This document shows positions 8,546 through 16,617 of a stretch of 50,840 nucleotides of DNA, piece by piece. The stretch spans positions 1-50,840 of the forward strand of contig CAINMH010000138.1 in the NCBI GenBank assembly GCA_903850745.1. The letters are read 5' to 3'. The notes beneath the pieces are model-generated. The model saw only the letters and a program-made list of their open reading frames with translations, ran no database searches and was not told the origin of the DNA. The position numbers and the translations under genes are program-made. The DNA is from an uncultured bacterium. GTDB taxonomy: Bacteria > Actinomycetota > Actinomycetes > S36-B12. Each line of letters opens with the position of its first letter. The first letter of the stretch is position 1.

Positions 8546-9705
8546 GGACGTTCTACCAAGACAGCAACACCCTGGCCTACGCCGACGCACATGGTCGCAA
8601 GTCCCCGACGCGCGCCCGTGCGTTCCATTCGCCCGAGAAGAGTAAGCAGAATACGAGCCCCGGAAGCGCCTAGGGGATGCCCAAGCGCAATTGCTCCACC
8701 GTCCGAGTTCACGATCGCCGGGTCGAGATGCAGGTCTCGGATACACGCGATGGACTGGGACGCGAATGCCTCGTTGAGTTCGACAGCGTCGAGATCCTCT
8801 GTTGACCAGCCGGCCTTTGCCAATGCTTTCAAAGTTGCTGGCACGGGGCCGATTCCCATGATCGAGGGGTCAACACCGGCGCTCGCCGAAGCAACGATGC
8901 GGGCCCGAGGCGTGATTCCGTGCCGCTCGATGTAGTCGGTTCCTACGACAATGAGTGCCGCGGCACCGTCATTGAGCGAACTAGCATTACCGGCAGTGAT
9001 GAGGCCGCCGGGACCGTGTACGGGACGAAGCGCACTGAGCGTGTCCATACTCGTGTCCGAGCGCGGACCTTCATCAACGGTTACGTCGCCCACCGCGATG
9101 ATCTCGTCGGCGAATTTCCCTGCAGCGATAGCGGCCACTGCGTTCTGATGCGAACGGAGGGCGAACTCGTCGAGTTCCTCTCGAGTGAGGTTCCACTGTT
9201 GGGCCACCTTCTCGGCAGTCTCCGGCATGGAGAGCGTGGTGGACGCATCGAAGTGTGGGTTAGGGAAACGCCAGCCAATCGAAGTGTCGAATACTGCACC
9301 TGGTTTGGCCCATGCACGGCTCGGCTTCTCCATCACCCATGGTGCACGAGTCATAGATTCGACGCCACCGGCTACGACCACATCCGCATCACCGCAGCCA
9401 ATCATTTGGCGTGCCGTCACCACTGCAGAGAGACTCGACGCACAAAGACGATTGACTGTGATGCCCGGAATCGTGTTGGGAAGTCCCGCGAGAAGTGTTG
9501 CCATGCGAGCTACGTTGCGGTTGTCCTCACCTGCTTGATTTGCTCCACCGAATACCACCTCGTCGATCTGATCATCGGCAAGATTCGCGCGACGAATCGC
9601 TTCGCGAATCGTAATCGCCGCAAGATCGTCGGGACGCACATTTGCCAACTTGCCGCCATAGCGGCCGATGGGAGTGCGTGCTCCAGCGACGATGTAGGCG
9701 TCCAT
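8542..9705 (-). CDS. Acetyl-CoA C-acyltransferase (thiolase)
   Basis: This is a 387-residue thiolase of standard length. The acyl-accepting nucleophile is Cys88 in VNRLCASSLSAV. The catalytic His is in GGAIALGHPLGASGARI (about 343), and the second Cys is in ATMCVGVGQG (about 374). GGVESMTRAPWV, another family signature, is present. It cleaves 3-ketoacyl-CoA with CoA to release acetyl-CoA in the final beta-oxidation step. The start ATG follows AAGGAGAGAC. The gene lies 41 bases downstream of the acyl-CoA dehydrogenase and overlaps the hydratase start by 4 bases. It could be a chain-length-general thiolase or a beta-ketoadipyl-CoA thiolase; the sequence alone does not decide. Confidence 0.95.
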   Translation of the reverse strand: MDAYIVAGARTPIGRYGGKLANVRPDDLAAITIREAIRRANLADDQIDEVVFGGANQAGEDNRNVARMATLLAGLPNTIPGITVNRLCASSLSAVVTARQMIGCGDADVVVAGGVESMTRAPWVMEKPSRAWAKPGAVFDTSIGWRFPNPHFDASTTLSMPETAEKVAQQWNLTREELDEFALRSHQNAVAAIAAGKFADEIIAVGDVTVDEGPRSDTSMDTLSALRPVHGPGGLITAGNASSLNDGAAALIVVGTDYIERHGITPRARIVASASAGVDPSIMGIGPVPATLKALAKAGWSTEDLDAVELNEAFASQSIACIRDLHLDPAIVNSDGGAIALGHPLGASGARILLTLLGRMERTGARRGLATMCVGVGQGVAVLVERP

Positions 9706-9746
9706 GTCTCTCCTTGACGTGCGTGTGTAATGACTTCGCGCTGAGA

Positions 9747-10934
9747 CTAACTACCCAGTTTGCGTTTGGCGGACTTGACCAGGCCTGCACCGATGATAAG
9801 ACGCTGAATCTCGCTGGTGCCTTCGTAAAGGCGAAGGAGGCGGACGTCGCGGTAAATTCGCTCTACTGCGACCTCGCGCATGTATCCCATGCCACCGTGG
9901 ACCTGAACCGCGAGATCTGCGACTTTACCCACCATCTCGGTGCAGTAGAGCTTGGCCACGGATGGGGCAATGCGACGATCTTCTCCCGTCTGGTACGCGA
10001 GGGCAGCTTCGCGCGCGAGGGCACGTCCGGCCATAACACCTGTCTGCATATCCGCGATCATGGCCTGAACCAACTGGAAATCACCGATTGCCACCCCGCC
10101 CTGTGTCGCGCTTGCGGCATAGGAAACGGACTCGTCGAGAGCTCGTTGGGCCGTGCCCACGGCAAGACCCGCGATATGAATGCGACCTCGAGCTAATGAT
10201 GTGAGAGCGGCACGGTATCCCGCATCGCCATCTTCACCTACAAGAGCGTCGGCTCCCACGTGGACATTGCTGAAATTCACGTCCGCGGTTCGCGAACCCT
10301 CTTGACCCATCTTGTGATCATGTGGACCAACCTCGATACCCGCTGCTTCACCAGGAACCAAGAAAACGGCGATGCCGGGGTCCTTGTCGGTTTGTGCCCG
10401 GACGCGTGCAAAGACGATGAAAAGATTGGCGTTGGGGGCGTTGGTGATGTACTGCTTGCTGCCATTGATGATCCACCCGTCACCATCGGGAGTAGCAGTC
10501 GTTCGCAGACTAGCCGGATTGGAGCCGGCGCCGGGTTCGGTCAACGCGAATGACGCGACGATCTCGCCACTTGCGATCCCCGGAAGCCACCTTGACTTCT
10601 GCTCTTTCGAGCCGAAGTCCACGAGCACCTGTCCGGCGATCCCGTTGTTTGTACCGACCATCGAACGCACGGAAAGCGACGTGTAGCCAAGCTCCATGGC
10701 AAGTTCGACGTCTTGGACTAAGTCGAGGCCGAGGCCGCCCCACTCCTGGGGAATGGCGAATCCGAAGAGACCCATATCAGCGATCTGGGCACGTAGATCT
10801 GCGGGGATCTCATCAGTCGACATGATCTCGTTTTCGCGCGGAATCACGCGCGTGCGCACGAAATCTCGAATCTGGATAAGGACATCACGAAAGACGTCGT
10901 CGGGCACATCTGGGTTTCCTGAGTACATGCGCAT
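9747..10934 (-). CDS. Acyl-CoA dehydrogenase
   Basis: The ORF track starts at a TTG (10964). The ATG at 10934, with GTGAGG eight bases upstream, gives MRMYSGNPDV and 395 residues, the normal length. Family blocks are present in order: ALTEPGAGSNPASLRTTA and WIINGSKQYITNAPNA for flavin and substrate binding. The C-terminal helical domain has VQVHGGMGYMREVAVERIYRD and RLYEGTSEIQRLIIG, which includes the likely catalytic Glu. It performs the FAD-dependent alpha,beta-dehydrogenation that opens beta-oxidation. It is first of a four-gene minus-strand run with thiolase, hydratase and hydroxyacyl-CoA dehydrogenase. Chain-length preference is not readable. Confidence 0.95.
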   Translation of the reverse strand: MRMYSGNPDVPDDVFRDVLIQIRDFVRTRVIPRENEIMSTDEIPADLRAQIADMGLFGFAIPQEWGGLGLDLVQDVELAMELGYTSLSVRSMVGTNNGIAGQVLVDFGSKEQKSRWLPGIASGEIVASFALTEPGAGSNPASLRTTATPDGDGWIINGSKQYITNAPNANLFIVFARVRAQTDKDPGIAVFLVPGEAAGIEVGPHDHKMGQEGSRTADVNFSNVHVGADALVGEDGDAGYRAALTSLARGRIHIAGLAVGTAQRALDESVSYAASATQGGVAIGDFQLVQAMIADMQTGVMAGRALAREAALAYQTGEDRRIAPSVAKLYCTEMVGKVADLAVQVHGGMGYMREVAVERIYRDVRLLRLYEGTSEIQRLIIGAGLVKSAKRKLGS

Positions 10935-11042
10935 CACTATGGCCTCACGACTATTCCTCGTCAAATACCAAATGAATGACTCGGCAATACCTTAAGAGAA
11001 ACAATAGGTATCTTCGAGCTTCGTGCCAGTCGTTTCATGGTG

Positions 11043-11402
11043 TCACTTGATGAGATATCCGTCGAAGGGAGTGAAGTAGGTCGACCCGAACCCATCAAGA
11101 ATCTCAAGGGCGGCCGCATTGGGGCTGCCGTAAACGACGAACGAGTCGACGTCTACGCAGTCGACAAAGCGGTCTGCGTAGAGAGCAAAAACTGTTGTCA
11201 CGTGGCTGACGATCGCCTCGGAGCTCGCGTAGATCTCGACAATGTGAACTATCGTCTCGTCGGCGTTGACGTTGTAGTCATAGGCGAGATTTCCCGGCTC
11301 CTTGCGAGTGTCCTCGACGAGGGCGCGGACGACCTTCTTGAACTCCTCGAACTTACCGGGCTTGACTGAGCAGGTGACTACCCAAGAGATCTGATCACGC
11401 AT
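11043..11402 (-). CDS. Antibiotic biosynthesis monooxygenase (ABM) fold protein
   Basis: This 119-residue protein is the size of dimeric alpha-beta ABM-fold proteins. Typical features are a first strand, ISWVVTCSVKPGKFEEFKKVVRAL, the stretch EPGNLAYDYNVNADETIVHIVEIYASSEAIVSH, and a conserved His in the last helix region. Members include cofactor-free monooxygenases of quinols and many small proteins of unknown role. It starts 82 bases downstream of the luciferase-like monooxygenase on the same strand. AAAGG lies eight bases before the ATG, and a strong GC-rich hairpin sits between the two genes. It may act on the monooxygenase product, but this is inference. No active-site assignment is possible. 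Confidence 0.75.
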   Translation of the reverse strand: MRDQISWVVTCSVKPGKFEEFKKVVRALVEDTRKEPGNLAYDYNVNADETIVHIVEIYASSEAIVSHVTTVFALYADRFVDCVDVDSFVVYGSPNAAALEILDGFGSTYFTPFDGYLIK

Positions 11403-11431
11403 GACTGGAGCCTTTCGGTAGCGGAGAAGAG

Positions 11432-11468
11432 AAACCCCGGGGGCGGGATAAGCCCGCCCCCGGGGTTT
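11432..11468 (-). terminator. Strong 16-bp GC-rich hairpin between monooxygenase and ABM genes
   Basis: AAACCCCGGGGGCGGG (11432-11447) is perfectly complementary to 11453-11468 with a five-base loop. On the minus strand the stem is followed by CTCTTCTCC, a modest pyrimidine run. It may be a partial terminator or an mRNA-stabilising structure that sets monooxygenase above ABM expression. Reading on the plus strand there is also a T-rich stretch (GTTTTACTTTTTAG) after it. Confidence 0.65.
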
Positions 11469-11483
11469 GGAACGTTTTACTTT

Positions 11484-12566
11484 TTAGCGGAAGTTCGGCG
11501 CAACCTTTTCTGCAAGCAATTTCATTGACTCACGCTCATGAGCGTCGAATCCGTTGGAACCATCCATCATGGCCATCAACAAAGTGCCGAACGGCCCAGT
11601 CTCCTTGCGGAGTGTCTCGAGCTTCTGGGTCACCGTGTCAGGAGAGCCGTAGACGACCATGCTTTCCACGAGGCGCTCAATAGTGAATGCCTCATCAGGC
11701 TCTGTGGAGTCACCCTTCATCACTGCGGTGTAGTTAGCCGCTACCAAGACCTTCCAGAGGTAATCAAAGTAAAAGAAGTTGGGGCCGTTGGGATCCATTA
11801 CTCGGTCACGGGCTTCTTCATCAGTCTTTGCGATGACGATGTTGCGAGCTACTTTCCACTCATCGCCGGTCGGCTCCTTGCCCACCTTCTCGCAGCCTTC
11901 GACGTACTTCTTCCAGTGGCTCAAGATGACGTCCACACCACAGAAGTTGGCGCTCATTGGTGACCACCCACGCTGGACAGCTGTGGAAACGCTGCCCGAG
12001 TAGGGGGACATTGCAGTAGAGGCGATAGGCGGATGTGGCAGCTGGAACGGCTTCGGAATCGAGCCTACTCCAAGTTCTGGAATGAGTGTCTGGCTGATAC
12101 CGAAGTCATAGTGCTTCGTCTTGTAACTGTAGGGAGGCTCTGAAACCCAGATGTCGAGAATGATGTCAATTGCTTCCATCATCTTCTCGCCACGTCCCTC
12201 GTTGTCGAGAACGTCAAAGAGTTCCATGTCGCTGGCGAGGCCACCGGGTCCGATGCCGAAGACAAAACGGCCCCGTGACATGTGGTCAAACTGAGCGACC
12301 TGCGCGGCGACCATCGCCGGGTGATGGTTCGGGAGGGCGACGACACCACTGCCGAGTTTGATGTTCTTGGTCTGGTTGATGAGAGAAGCCAGGAACATGA
12401 GCGGCGAGGGGATTGGCTCGGTTGTGCACGACTGATGCTCTCCGATGAAAGCTTCATGGAAGCCGAGTTGGTCAGCCAAAATGATGCGGCCCGCATCTTC
12501 GTCATAAACCTCGGCCATGGGGCGGGTAGCCGGATGAAGCGGCATCCCGAAGAGTCCGATCTTCAC
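11484..12566 (-). CDS. LLM-class flavin-dependent monooxygenase (bacterial-luciferase-like)
   Basis: This 360-residue TIM-barrel protein of the luciferase-like family begins MKIGLFGMPLHPATRPMAEV. Family blocks include GFHEAFIGEHQSCTTEPIPSPLMFLASL, IKLGSGVVALPNHHPAMVAAQVAQFDHMSRGRF and FGIGPGGLASDMELF, which form the FMN site. The insert region GWSPMSANFCGVD and a C-terminal GSPDTVTQKLETL follow. The overall pattern resembles limonene-monooxygenase-like and alkanal-type members that use FMNH2 from a separate reductase. A flavin reductase gene lies nearby (16004-16510) and shares an operator with this gene. The start is GTG with AAAGGA upstream, and a small hairpin lies in the leader. The substrate is unknown, but the neighbouring aldehyde dehydrogenase and beta-oxidation genes suggest an aliphatic or terpenoid compound. 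Confidence 0.9.
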   Translation of the reverse strand: MKIGLFGMPLHPATRPMAEVYDEDAGRIILADQLGFHEAFIGEHQSCTTEPIPSPLMFLASLINQTKNIKLGSGVVALPNHHPAMVAAQVAQFDHMSRGRFVFGIGPGGLASDMELFDVLDNEGRGEKMMEAIDIILDIWVSEPPYSYKTKHYDFGISQTLIPELGVGSIPKPFQLPHPPIASTAMSPYSGSVSTAVQRGWSPMSANFCGVDVILSHWKKYVEGCEKVGKEPTGDEWKVARNIVIAKTDEEARDRVMDPNGPNFFYFDYLWKVLVAANYTAVMKGDSTEPDEAFTIERLVESMVVYGSPDTVTQKLETLRKETGPFGTLLMAMMDGSNGFDAHERESMKLLAEKVAPNFR

Positions 12567-12584
12567 GTCAGTCCTTTCGATTCG

Positions 12585-12601
12585 GGAGTCGGTGCGACTC
12601 C
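12585..12601 (-). promoter_or_regulatory. Small leader hairpin before the monooxygenase gene
   Basis: GGAGTCG-GTG-CGACTCC is a perfect 7-bp stem with a 3-base loop, 18 bases upstream of the GTG start and just before the ribosome site AAAGGA. It could protect the mRNA 5' end or tune translation. It is not a recognised riboswitch. Confidence 0.4.
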
Positions 12602-12694
12602 AGTGCTATTCCCGCCTACGTTTCGCTCCCGGTGCGTTCGACTGGATGAAATCGGCGGCTAGGGCTATTTTGATTCTCTGGCAAGGGGCTGAAG

Positions 12695-12711
12695 TGTTCC
12701 GATGTGGAACG
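12695..12711. promoter_or_regulatory. Putative AcoR-type operator, copy 1 (monooxygenase promoter)
   Basis: TGTTCCGATGTGGAACG is a 17-bp inverted repeat with 6-bp arms, one mismatch and a 5-base centre. It lies about 130 bases upstream of the monooxygenase start. Two near-identical sites precede the aldehyde dehydrogenase/regulator pair and the flavin reductase. This upstream position suits an activator site. Confidence 0.75.
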
Positions 12712-12735
12712 ACGAGACCGGGGTGGGCACTCGTC

Positions 12736-14109
12736 TCAGGCGAAACGCACCAGTTTTTTGTTGGAGAATTCGTCGATGCCGAAACGAGCTAGTTCACGGC
12801 CCATCCCTGAGTTCTTCACTCCGCCGAACGGCAGGTCAGGGGCGCTCTTGATCGTGGTGTTGAGGCCGACCATGCCAACTACTAACTGTGCAGCGACCTG
12901 GAGGGCACGATCCTCGTTGCTGCTGAAGACTGCGCCCCCAAGGCCGTATGGAGAATCGTTGGCTAGGCGGATCGCATCGTCTGCGGACGATACTCGGTAA
13001 ACCATAGCGACCGGCCCAAAGAGTTCTTCTCGATAGGCGCGCATGTCCGGCGTGAGCCCACTAAGGATGGTCGGCGGGTACCAAGCACCAGGCTGATCGG
13101 GAATCTCGCCACCAAGGTGGAGTGTGGCGCCCTTGTCGAGGGCATCGCTCACTTGACTCGTCAAGTCATTGCGTGCCGCGATCGAGGACAGGGGGCCGAC
13201 GAGAGTCTCTGGATCAGTGGGATCGCCGAGGGTCCACTCCCGCGACTTGGCGACGAATTTGTCCATGAACTCGTCGTAGATTGGGTCAAGCACGATGAAC
13301 CGCTTGGACGAACTGCAGACCTGACCGGCATTGCGGAAACGGCCGAAAACGGCTGCATCGACTGCGTCGTCGAGGTTGGCATCGTCGAGGACGATAAAGG
13401 GATCTGACCCGCCGAGTTCGAGTACACATTTCTTCAGATGCTGTCCAGCAAGAGCCCCAATAACACGTCCTGCGCGTTCTGAGCCTGTAAGTGAAACGCC
13501 TTGGATGTCTGGATGGGCGATGATGTCCGCAACTTGCTCATGCGTTGCGAAAATATCTCGATATACGCCTTCGGGGGCCCCACACTCTTCAAAGGCACTT
13601 TGGATGCGAAGTGCTTCTTGGGGGCAGTTGATCGCGTGCTTCAGGAGGATCGTGTTGCCTAGCAGGATGTTTGGCGCAGCGAAGCGCACGACCTGGTAGT
13701 ACGGAAAGTTCCACGGCATGATGCCGAGAATCGGCCCGATGGGCAGAGTGCTCACAACTGCGCGACCCGCGCCGGCGATGTCCAGTTCTTCGTCGCGGAG
13801 CAGTTCGGTGGCCTTGTCGGCGTAGTACTGGAAGATGGTTGCGCATAGACCGACCTCGCCCTTTGCCTGGGAAATTGGCTTCCCCATTTCAAGCGTTGTA
13901 AGTGCGGCAAGCTCATCGGTGTTGTCGCGAAAGTGCGCCGCCAGACGTTGAAGCAGATCCACCCGCACGCTGACATCCGTTTTCGACCAGTGGCCGTAGG
14001 CGCTCGTTGCAGACGCGATCGCAGCCGAGACCGCAGCGTCAGTAGCCGCGTGGAATGTCGCGAGCACCTGTCCGTTACTGGGGTTGAGCGTGGCGAACTG
14101 GTTAGACAT
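12736..14109 (-). CDS. NAD(P)-dependent aldehyde dehydrogenase (succinate-semialdehyde-dehydrogenase-like)
   Basis: This 457-residue aldehyde dehydrogenase has all key positions. PWNFPYYQVVR (about 132) and the SLTGSERAGRVIG loop bind NAD(P). The general base is Glu231 in LELGGSDPF, and the nucleophile is Cys265 in NAGQVCSSSKRF. It is closest in style to the shorter actinobacterial GabD1/Sad type. Here it probably oxidises the aldehyde made by the neighbouring flavin monooxygenase pathway to a carboxylic acid; the exact substrate is unknown. The start ATG follows AAGGAGAGCTGT. It diverges from the AcoR-like regulator, and the shared 200-base region holds a perfect copy of the 17-bp operator 59 bases upstream of this start. 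Confidence 0.93.
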   Translation of the reverse strand: MSNQFATLNPSNGQVLATFHAATDAAVSAAIASATSAYGHWSKTDVSVRVDLLQRLAAHFRDNTDELAALTTLEMGKPISQAKGEVGLCATIFQYYADKATELLRDEELDIAGAGRAVVSTLPIGPILGIMPWNFPYYQVVRFAAPNILLGNTILLKHAINCPQEALRIQSAFEECGAPEGVYRDIFATHEQVADIIAHPDIQGVSLTGSERAGRVIGALAGQHLKKCVLELGGSDPFIVLDDANLDDAVDAAVFGRFRNAGQVCSSSKRFIVLDPIYDEFMDKFVAKSREWTLGDPTDPETLVGPLSSIAARNDLTSQVSDALDKGATLHLGGEIPDQPGAWYPPTILSGLTPDMRAYREELFGPVAMVYRVSSADDAIRLANDSPYGLGGAVFSSNEDRALQVAAQLVVGMVGLNTTIKSAPDLPFGGVKNSGMGRELARFGIDEFSNKKLVRFA

Positions 14110-14167
14110 ACAGCTCTCCTTATTCGAGCGTAAAGCCTCATTCTCGTGAGGCGCGGACGCTCTGCGG

Positions 14168-14184
14168 TGTTCCGATCCGGAACA
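14168..14184. promoter_or_regulatory. Putative AcoR-type operator, copy 2 (divergent ALDH/regulator promoter)
   Basis: TGTTCCGATCCGGAACA is a perfect 7-bp inverted repeat around a 3-base centre and the best of the three copies. It lies 59 bases upstream of the aldehyde dehydrogenase start and about 126 bases upstream of the regulator start, so it can serve activation of one gene and autoregulation of the other. Confidence 0.8.
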
Positions 14185-14309
14185 TTACGGTTAAACTTCA
14201 ATACCGAATGGGGAACAATAGATTTTAACTTAGGTGTAGTAGCCGCAGACGGACTGGTGCATCCTTGGCCTAGCCATGAGAGCGAGTGCTGTCCAGTGGA
14301 GGTGAGCAA

Positions 14310-16007
14310 GTGCCGGATCCGGTGAGAGACCTCAGACACGAACTCATCAGTTCTGGGCTCATGGGGGCGATAGAGACCAAAGGAATAGTCAACGATGTCA
14401 TCCTAAGGAGTTGGCGCAGATCCATCAGCGTGGAGGTCCCGCGAGACGTTCCTACTGAGCGCTTTGTTGAGATCGACACCGACTCGATTCTCTGTAGGGC
14501 TGCGGCGCCAATCTTCGATCGTTGGCAAGAGCATTTAGCTGATACGGGCGCCGCTCTTCTGTTGAGCGACCGTGGCGGCAGTATCGTTATGCGAAGGGCC
14601 ACAGACTCCCGTGTACTCCAAAGCCTTGATCGGGCGAACGCAGCTGAGGGCTTCAACTACTCCGAAGAGCAAGTCGGAACCAATGGCATCGGCACCGCCA
14701 TTGCTGAGCGTAATTCTGTCTTCGTCGTAGGTAGCGAGCATTTTAACGACGTACTCTCGGGGTTGACGTGCGCCGCGGTGCCTGTCTCAGCTCCTGGAGG
14801 CTCAATAATGGGAGCCGTTTCCATGAGTGCTCAACGAGATTCCTCAGATCCCCTCATGGTGACTTTGACCCGTGAAATTGGGCGGCAGATAGAAGAGCGC
14901 CTCAAAGCCACATCACAGCCAGAAGACCTTGCCTTAGCTATGTCATTCATGCGGCATGCAAATGCAGAGCGACCTATTGTCGTTATGGATCGGCAGTCAT
15001 TGCTGGCAAATACGCCGGGGCTTTCCTACGTCGATGCGTCGTCACATGTGGTCCTTTGGGAGATGCTGAATGCGCATGACTGGAGCCGTGGCCAGCTTCG
15101 TCTCGCGTCGTACGGGCCAAGTAACGCTGACGTCGCCGTACAGAGACTCGTGGGCGGAAGTGGAGAACACTTTGTCCTCCACTTCCGCGATTCACCAGAG
15201 CAAGGCGAGCGGCGAGCGAGCGCCCGGCGGCGGGCTCTCGAGGAGAAGAATGTCTTGCCCAACACGGTGACGCTTATCGAGGGTCCGAGTGGATCAGGAC
15301 GCGCAACTGAAGCCCGTAAGAAACTCAGCGAGATGGAGTACGTCGAACTTTGCGCCTCAGGTGAGACGCCGTGGTTGGAGCTAGAAGCGCGACTCACTGC
15401 GGGAACCAGTGTGCTACTGAGGTGCGTTGATCTTTTGCCAGACAGTGAGGCTAAACTACTCGAACATCTCATCAGAGTTCATCAAAATGCAGTTTTGATG
15501 GGCCAACGTGATGCGCGCCTTGTGATTACGGTGGACAGTAAAGCGACAAGTTCGGCGGTGGCGAACGTCCTCAGGATAATTCCTGGCACCTTGTCTCTGC
15601 CGTCACTAACCGAGACGCCAGAGCGTATTCCTGGTCTCGTGAGAGAAGTTCTTGAGCGAGTGGACTCGAATAGTCGACATTCGGTTTCGCCGGCAGCATT
15701 GCAATCCCTCATGCAATGGAACTGGCCCGGGAACATCACCGAACTTGTCGAGGTAGTGACGGGCCTCGTCGAGAGTGTGACCGAGCCGGTGATCCAGCGG
15801 CGTCATCTGCCTGCGTACCTCAACTTAGCGCCACCGCGTAGACGCATGTCGATGCTCGAATCGGCGGAACGTGACGCAATTGTGCGCGCACTCGCCGCAG
15901 CAGGTGGCAACAAGTCAGCAGCCGCGGAGTTGTTGGGGATCGGACGGACGACTCTCTATCGCCGTCTCAAACACTTCAAACTCGATTCGAGCGAGCGATC
16001 CCTTTAG
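14310..16007 (+). CDS. AcoR-like GAF/degenerate AAA+/Fis-type transcriptional regulator
   Basis: The ORF track starts at 14286, but the GTG at 14310 has GGAGG seven bases upstream, giving 565 residues starting MPDPVRDLRHELI. The N-terminal part contains VNDVILRSWRRSI and a GAF-like sensor with NYSEEQVGTNGIGTAIAER, characteristic of AcoR-type activators. The central region keeps only an outline of the sigma-54 AAA+ domain. The P-loop reads GPSGSGRAT, with Arg where Lys is expected, and no GAFTGA loop is seen. The C-terminus is a Fis-type helix-turn-helix (NKSAAAELLGIGRTTLYRRL). Most actinomycetes lack sigma-54, so it likely works with sigma-70-type polymerase. It probably binds the three TGTTCC-N5-GGAACA sites. 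Its end overlaps the flavin reductase by 4 bases. Confidence 0.88.
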   Translation: MPDPVRDLRHELISSGLMGAIETKGIVNDVILRSWRRSISVEVPRDVPTERFVEIDTDSILCRAAAPIFDRWQEHLADTGAALLLSDRGGSIVMRRATDSRVLQSLDRANAAEGFNYSEEQVGTNGIGTAIAERNSVFVVGSEHFNDVLSGLTCAAVPVSAPGGSIMGAVSMSAQRDSSDPLMVTLTREIGRQIEERLKATSQPEDLALAMSFMRHANAERPIVVMDRQSLLANTPGLSYVDASSHVVLWEMLNAHDWSRGQLRLASYGPSNADVAVQRLVGGSGEHFVLHFRDSPEQGERRASARRRALEEKNVLPNTVTLIEGPSGSGRATEARKKLSEMEYVELCASGETPWLELEARLTAGTSVLLRCVDLLPDSEAKLLEHLIRVHQNAVLMGQRDARLVITVDSKATSSAVANVLRIIPGTLSLPSLTETPERIPGLVREVLERVDSNSRHSVSPAALQSLMQWNWPGNITELVEVVTGLVESVTEPVIQRRHLPAYLNLAPPRRRMSMLESAERDAIVRALAAAGGNKSAAAELLGIGRTTLYRRLKHFKLDSSERSL

Positions 16008-16510
16008 GATTTTGGTTGTGTGGGAGCAAGTTTATGAAATTTGCTGTGGTGGAAGATCAATGGAGCGTTTTCAGTGAAAATCTCCATTCCGTGTACCTCC
16101 AGCAGGGCGATCACATGGTCGCCTGCCATGACCTCGTCAAACAGTGAGACCTCAAACCAGGCCGTTGATGATCCAATAAAGACGCTATCGTGCGGACTCC
16201 GGTCCCATTCAATGCCAGCGAAGCGATCGCCATCCTTGCTCGCCAGTTGTAGGCACGCTTCATCGTGACCCTCGGCCAGCACGCTAAGTCCGAGTCGATT
16301 GCACTTGCGTAAAATGGGCCAAGTAGTAGACGTGTGCTGCATGCATACAGAAACTAATGGCGGATCGAGGGACACTGAGGTGAAGGAACTCGCTGCCACG
16401 CCTGCCGGTTGACCGTCGACATGGGCACACACCGCTGCGATTCCCGATGGGAACGCAGCGAAGGCTTTGCGCAGCGCTGCAGAGTCGCTAACAGGGGAGA
16501 GAGTGATCAC
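16004..16510 (-). CDS. Flavin reductase family protein (monooxygenase partner)
   Basis: This 168-residue protein has the flavin-reductase (HpaC-like) split-barrel fold. Signatures are AFAAFPSGIAAVCAHVDGQPAGVAASSFTSVSLDPPLVSVCM for flavin binding, RFAGIEWDR, and a C-terminal GDHVIALLEVHGMEI strand. It would supply reduced FMN or FAD from NAD(P)H to a separate monooxygenase. The obvious partner is the luciferase-like enzyme 3.4 kb away, which carries the same 17-bp operator. The start is GTG with AGGAAGG nine bases upstream. It lies downstream of operator copy 3 by 71 bases and converges on the regulator gene. Phe/Trp flavin contacts cannot be verified without a structure. Confidence 0.9.
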   Translation of the reverse strand: MITLSPVSDSAALRKAFAAFPSGIAAVCAHVDGQPAGVAASSFTSVSLDPPLVSVCMQHTSTTWPILRKCNRLGLSVLAEGHDEACLQLASKDGDRFAGIEWDRSPHDSVFIGSSTAWFEVSLFDEVMAGDHVIALLEVHGMEIFTENAPLIFHHSKFHKLAPTQPKS

Positions 16511-16580
16511 GGTCGGGAACCTTCCTGAATTTGCGGCGACTTATTTGACAGAAGACTGGCACGCATGGGGACGTGAAACT

Positions 16581-16597
16581 TGTTTCGATGTGGAACA
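16581..16597. promoter_or_regulatory. Putative AcoR-type operator, copy 3 (flavin reductase promoter)
   Basis: TGTTTCGATGTGGAACA differs from the perfect palindrome at one arm position and shares the GATGT centre with copy 1. It lies 71 bases upstream of the flavin reductase start, inside the gap to the LysR gene. Confidence 0.75.
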
Positions 16598-16617
16598 GAG
16601 TTGATGCCGGTGATGCA

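Noticed and set aside
8546-8746. N-terminal 67-residue extension of the enoyl-CoA hydratase
   Set aside because: It lies inside the thiolase gene and is Arg/Cys/Ser-rich. The ATGA-coupled start at 8545 gives the normal crotonase length.
8920-9717. 265-residue plus-strand ORF
   Set aside because: It lies fully antisense to the thiolase gene, whose catalytic motifs are intact. No domain signature is visible in the ORF.
14185-14309. Sigma-54 (-24/-12) promoter near the AcoR-like regulator
   Set aside because: No TGGCAC-N5-TTGCA-like sequence was found at this site or upstream of the monooxygenase and reductase genes.
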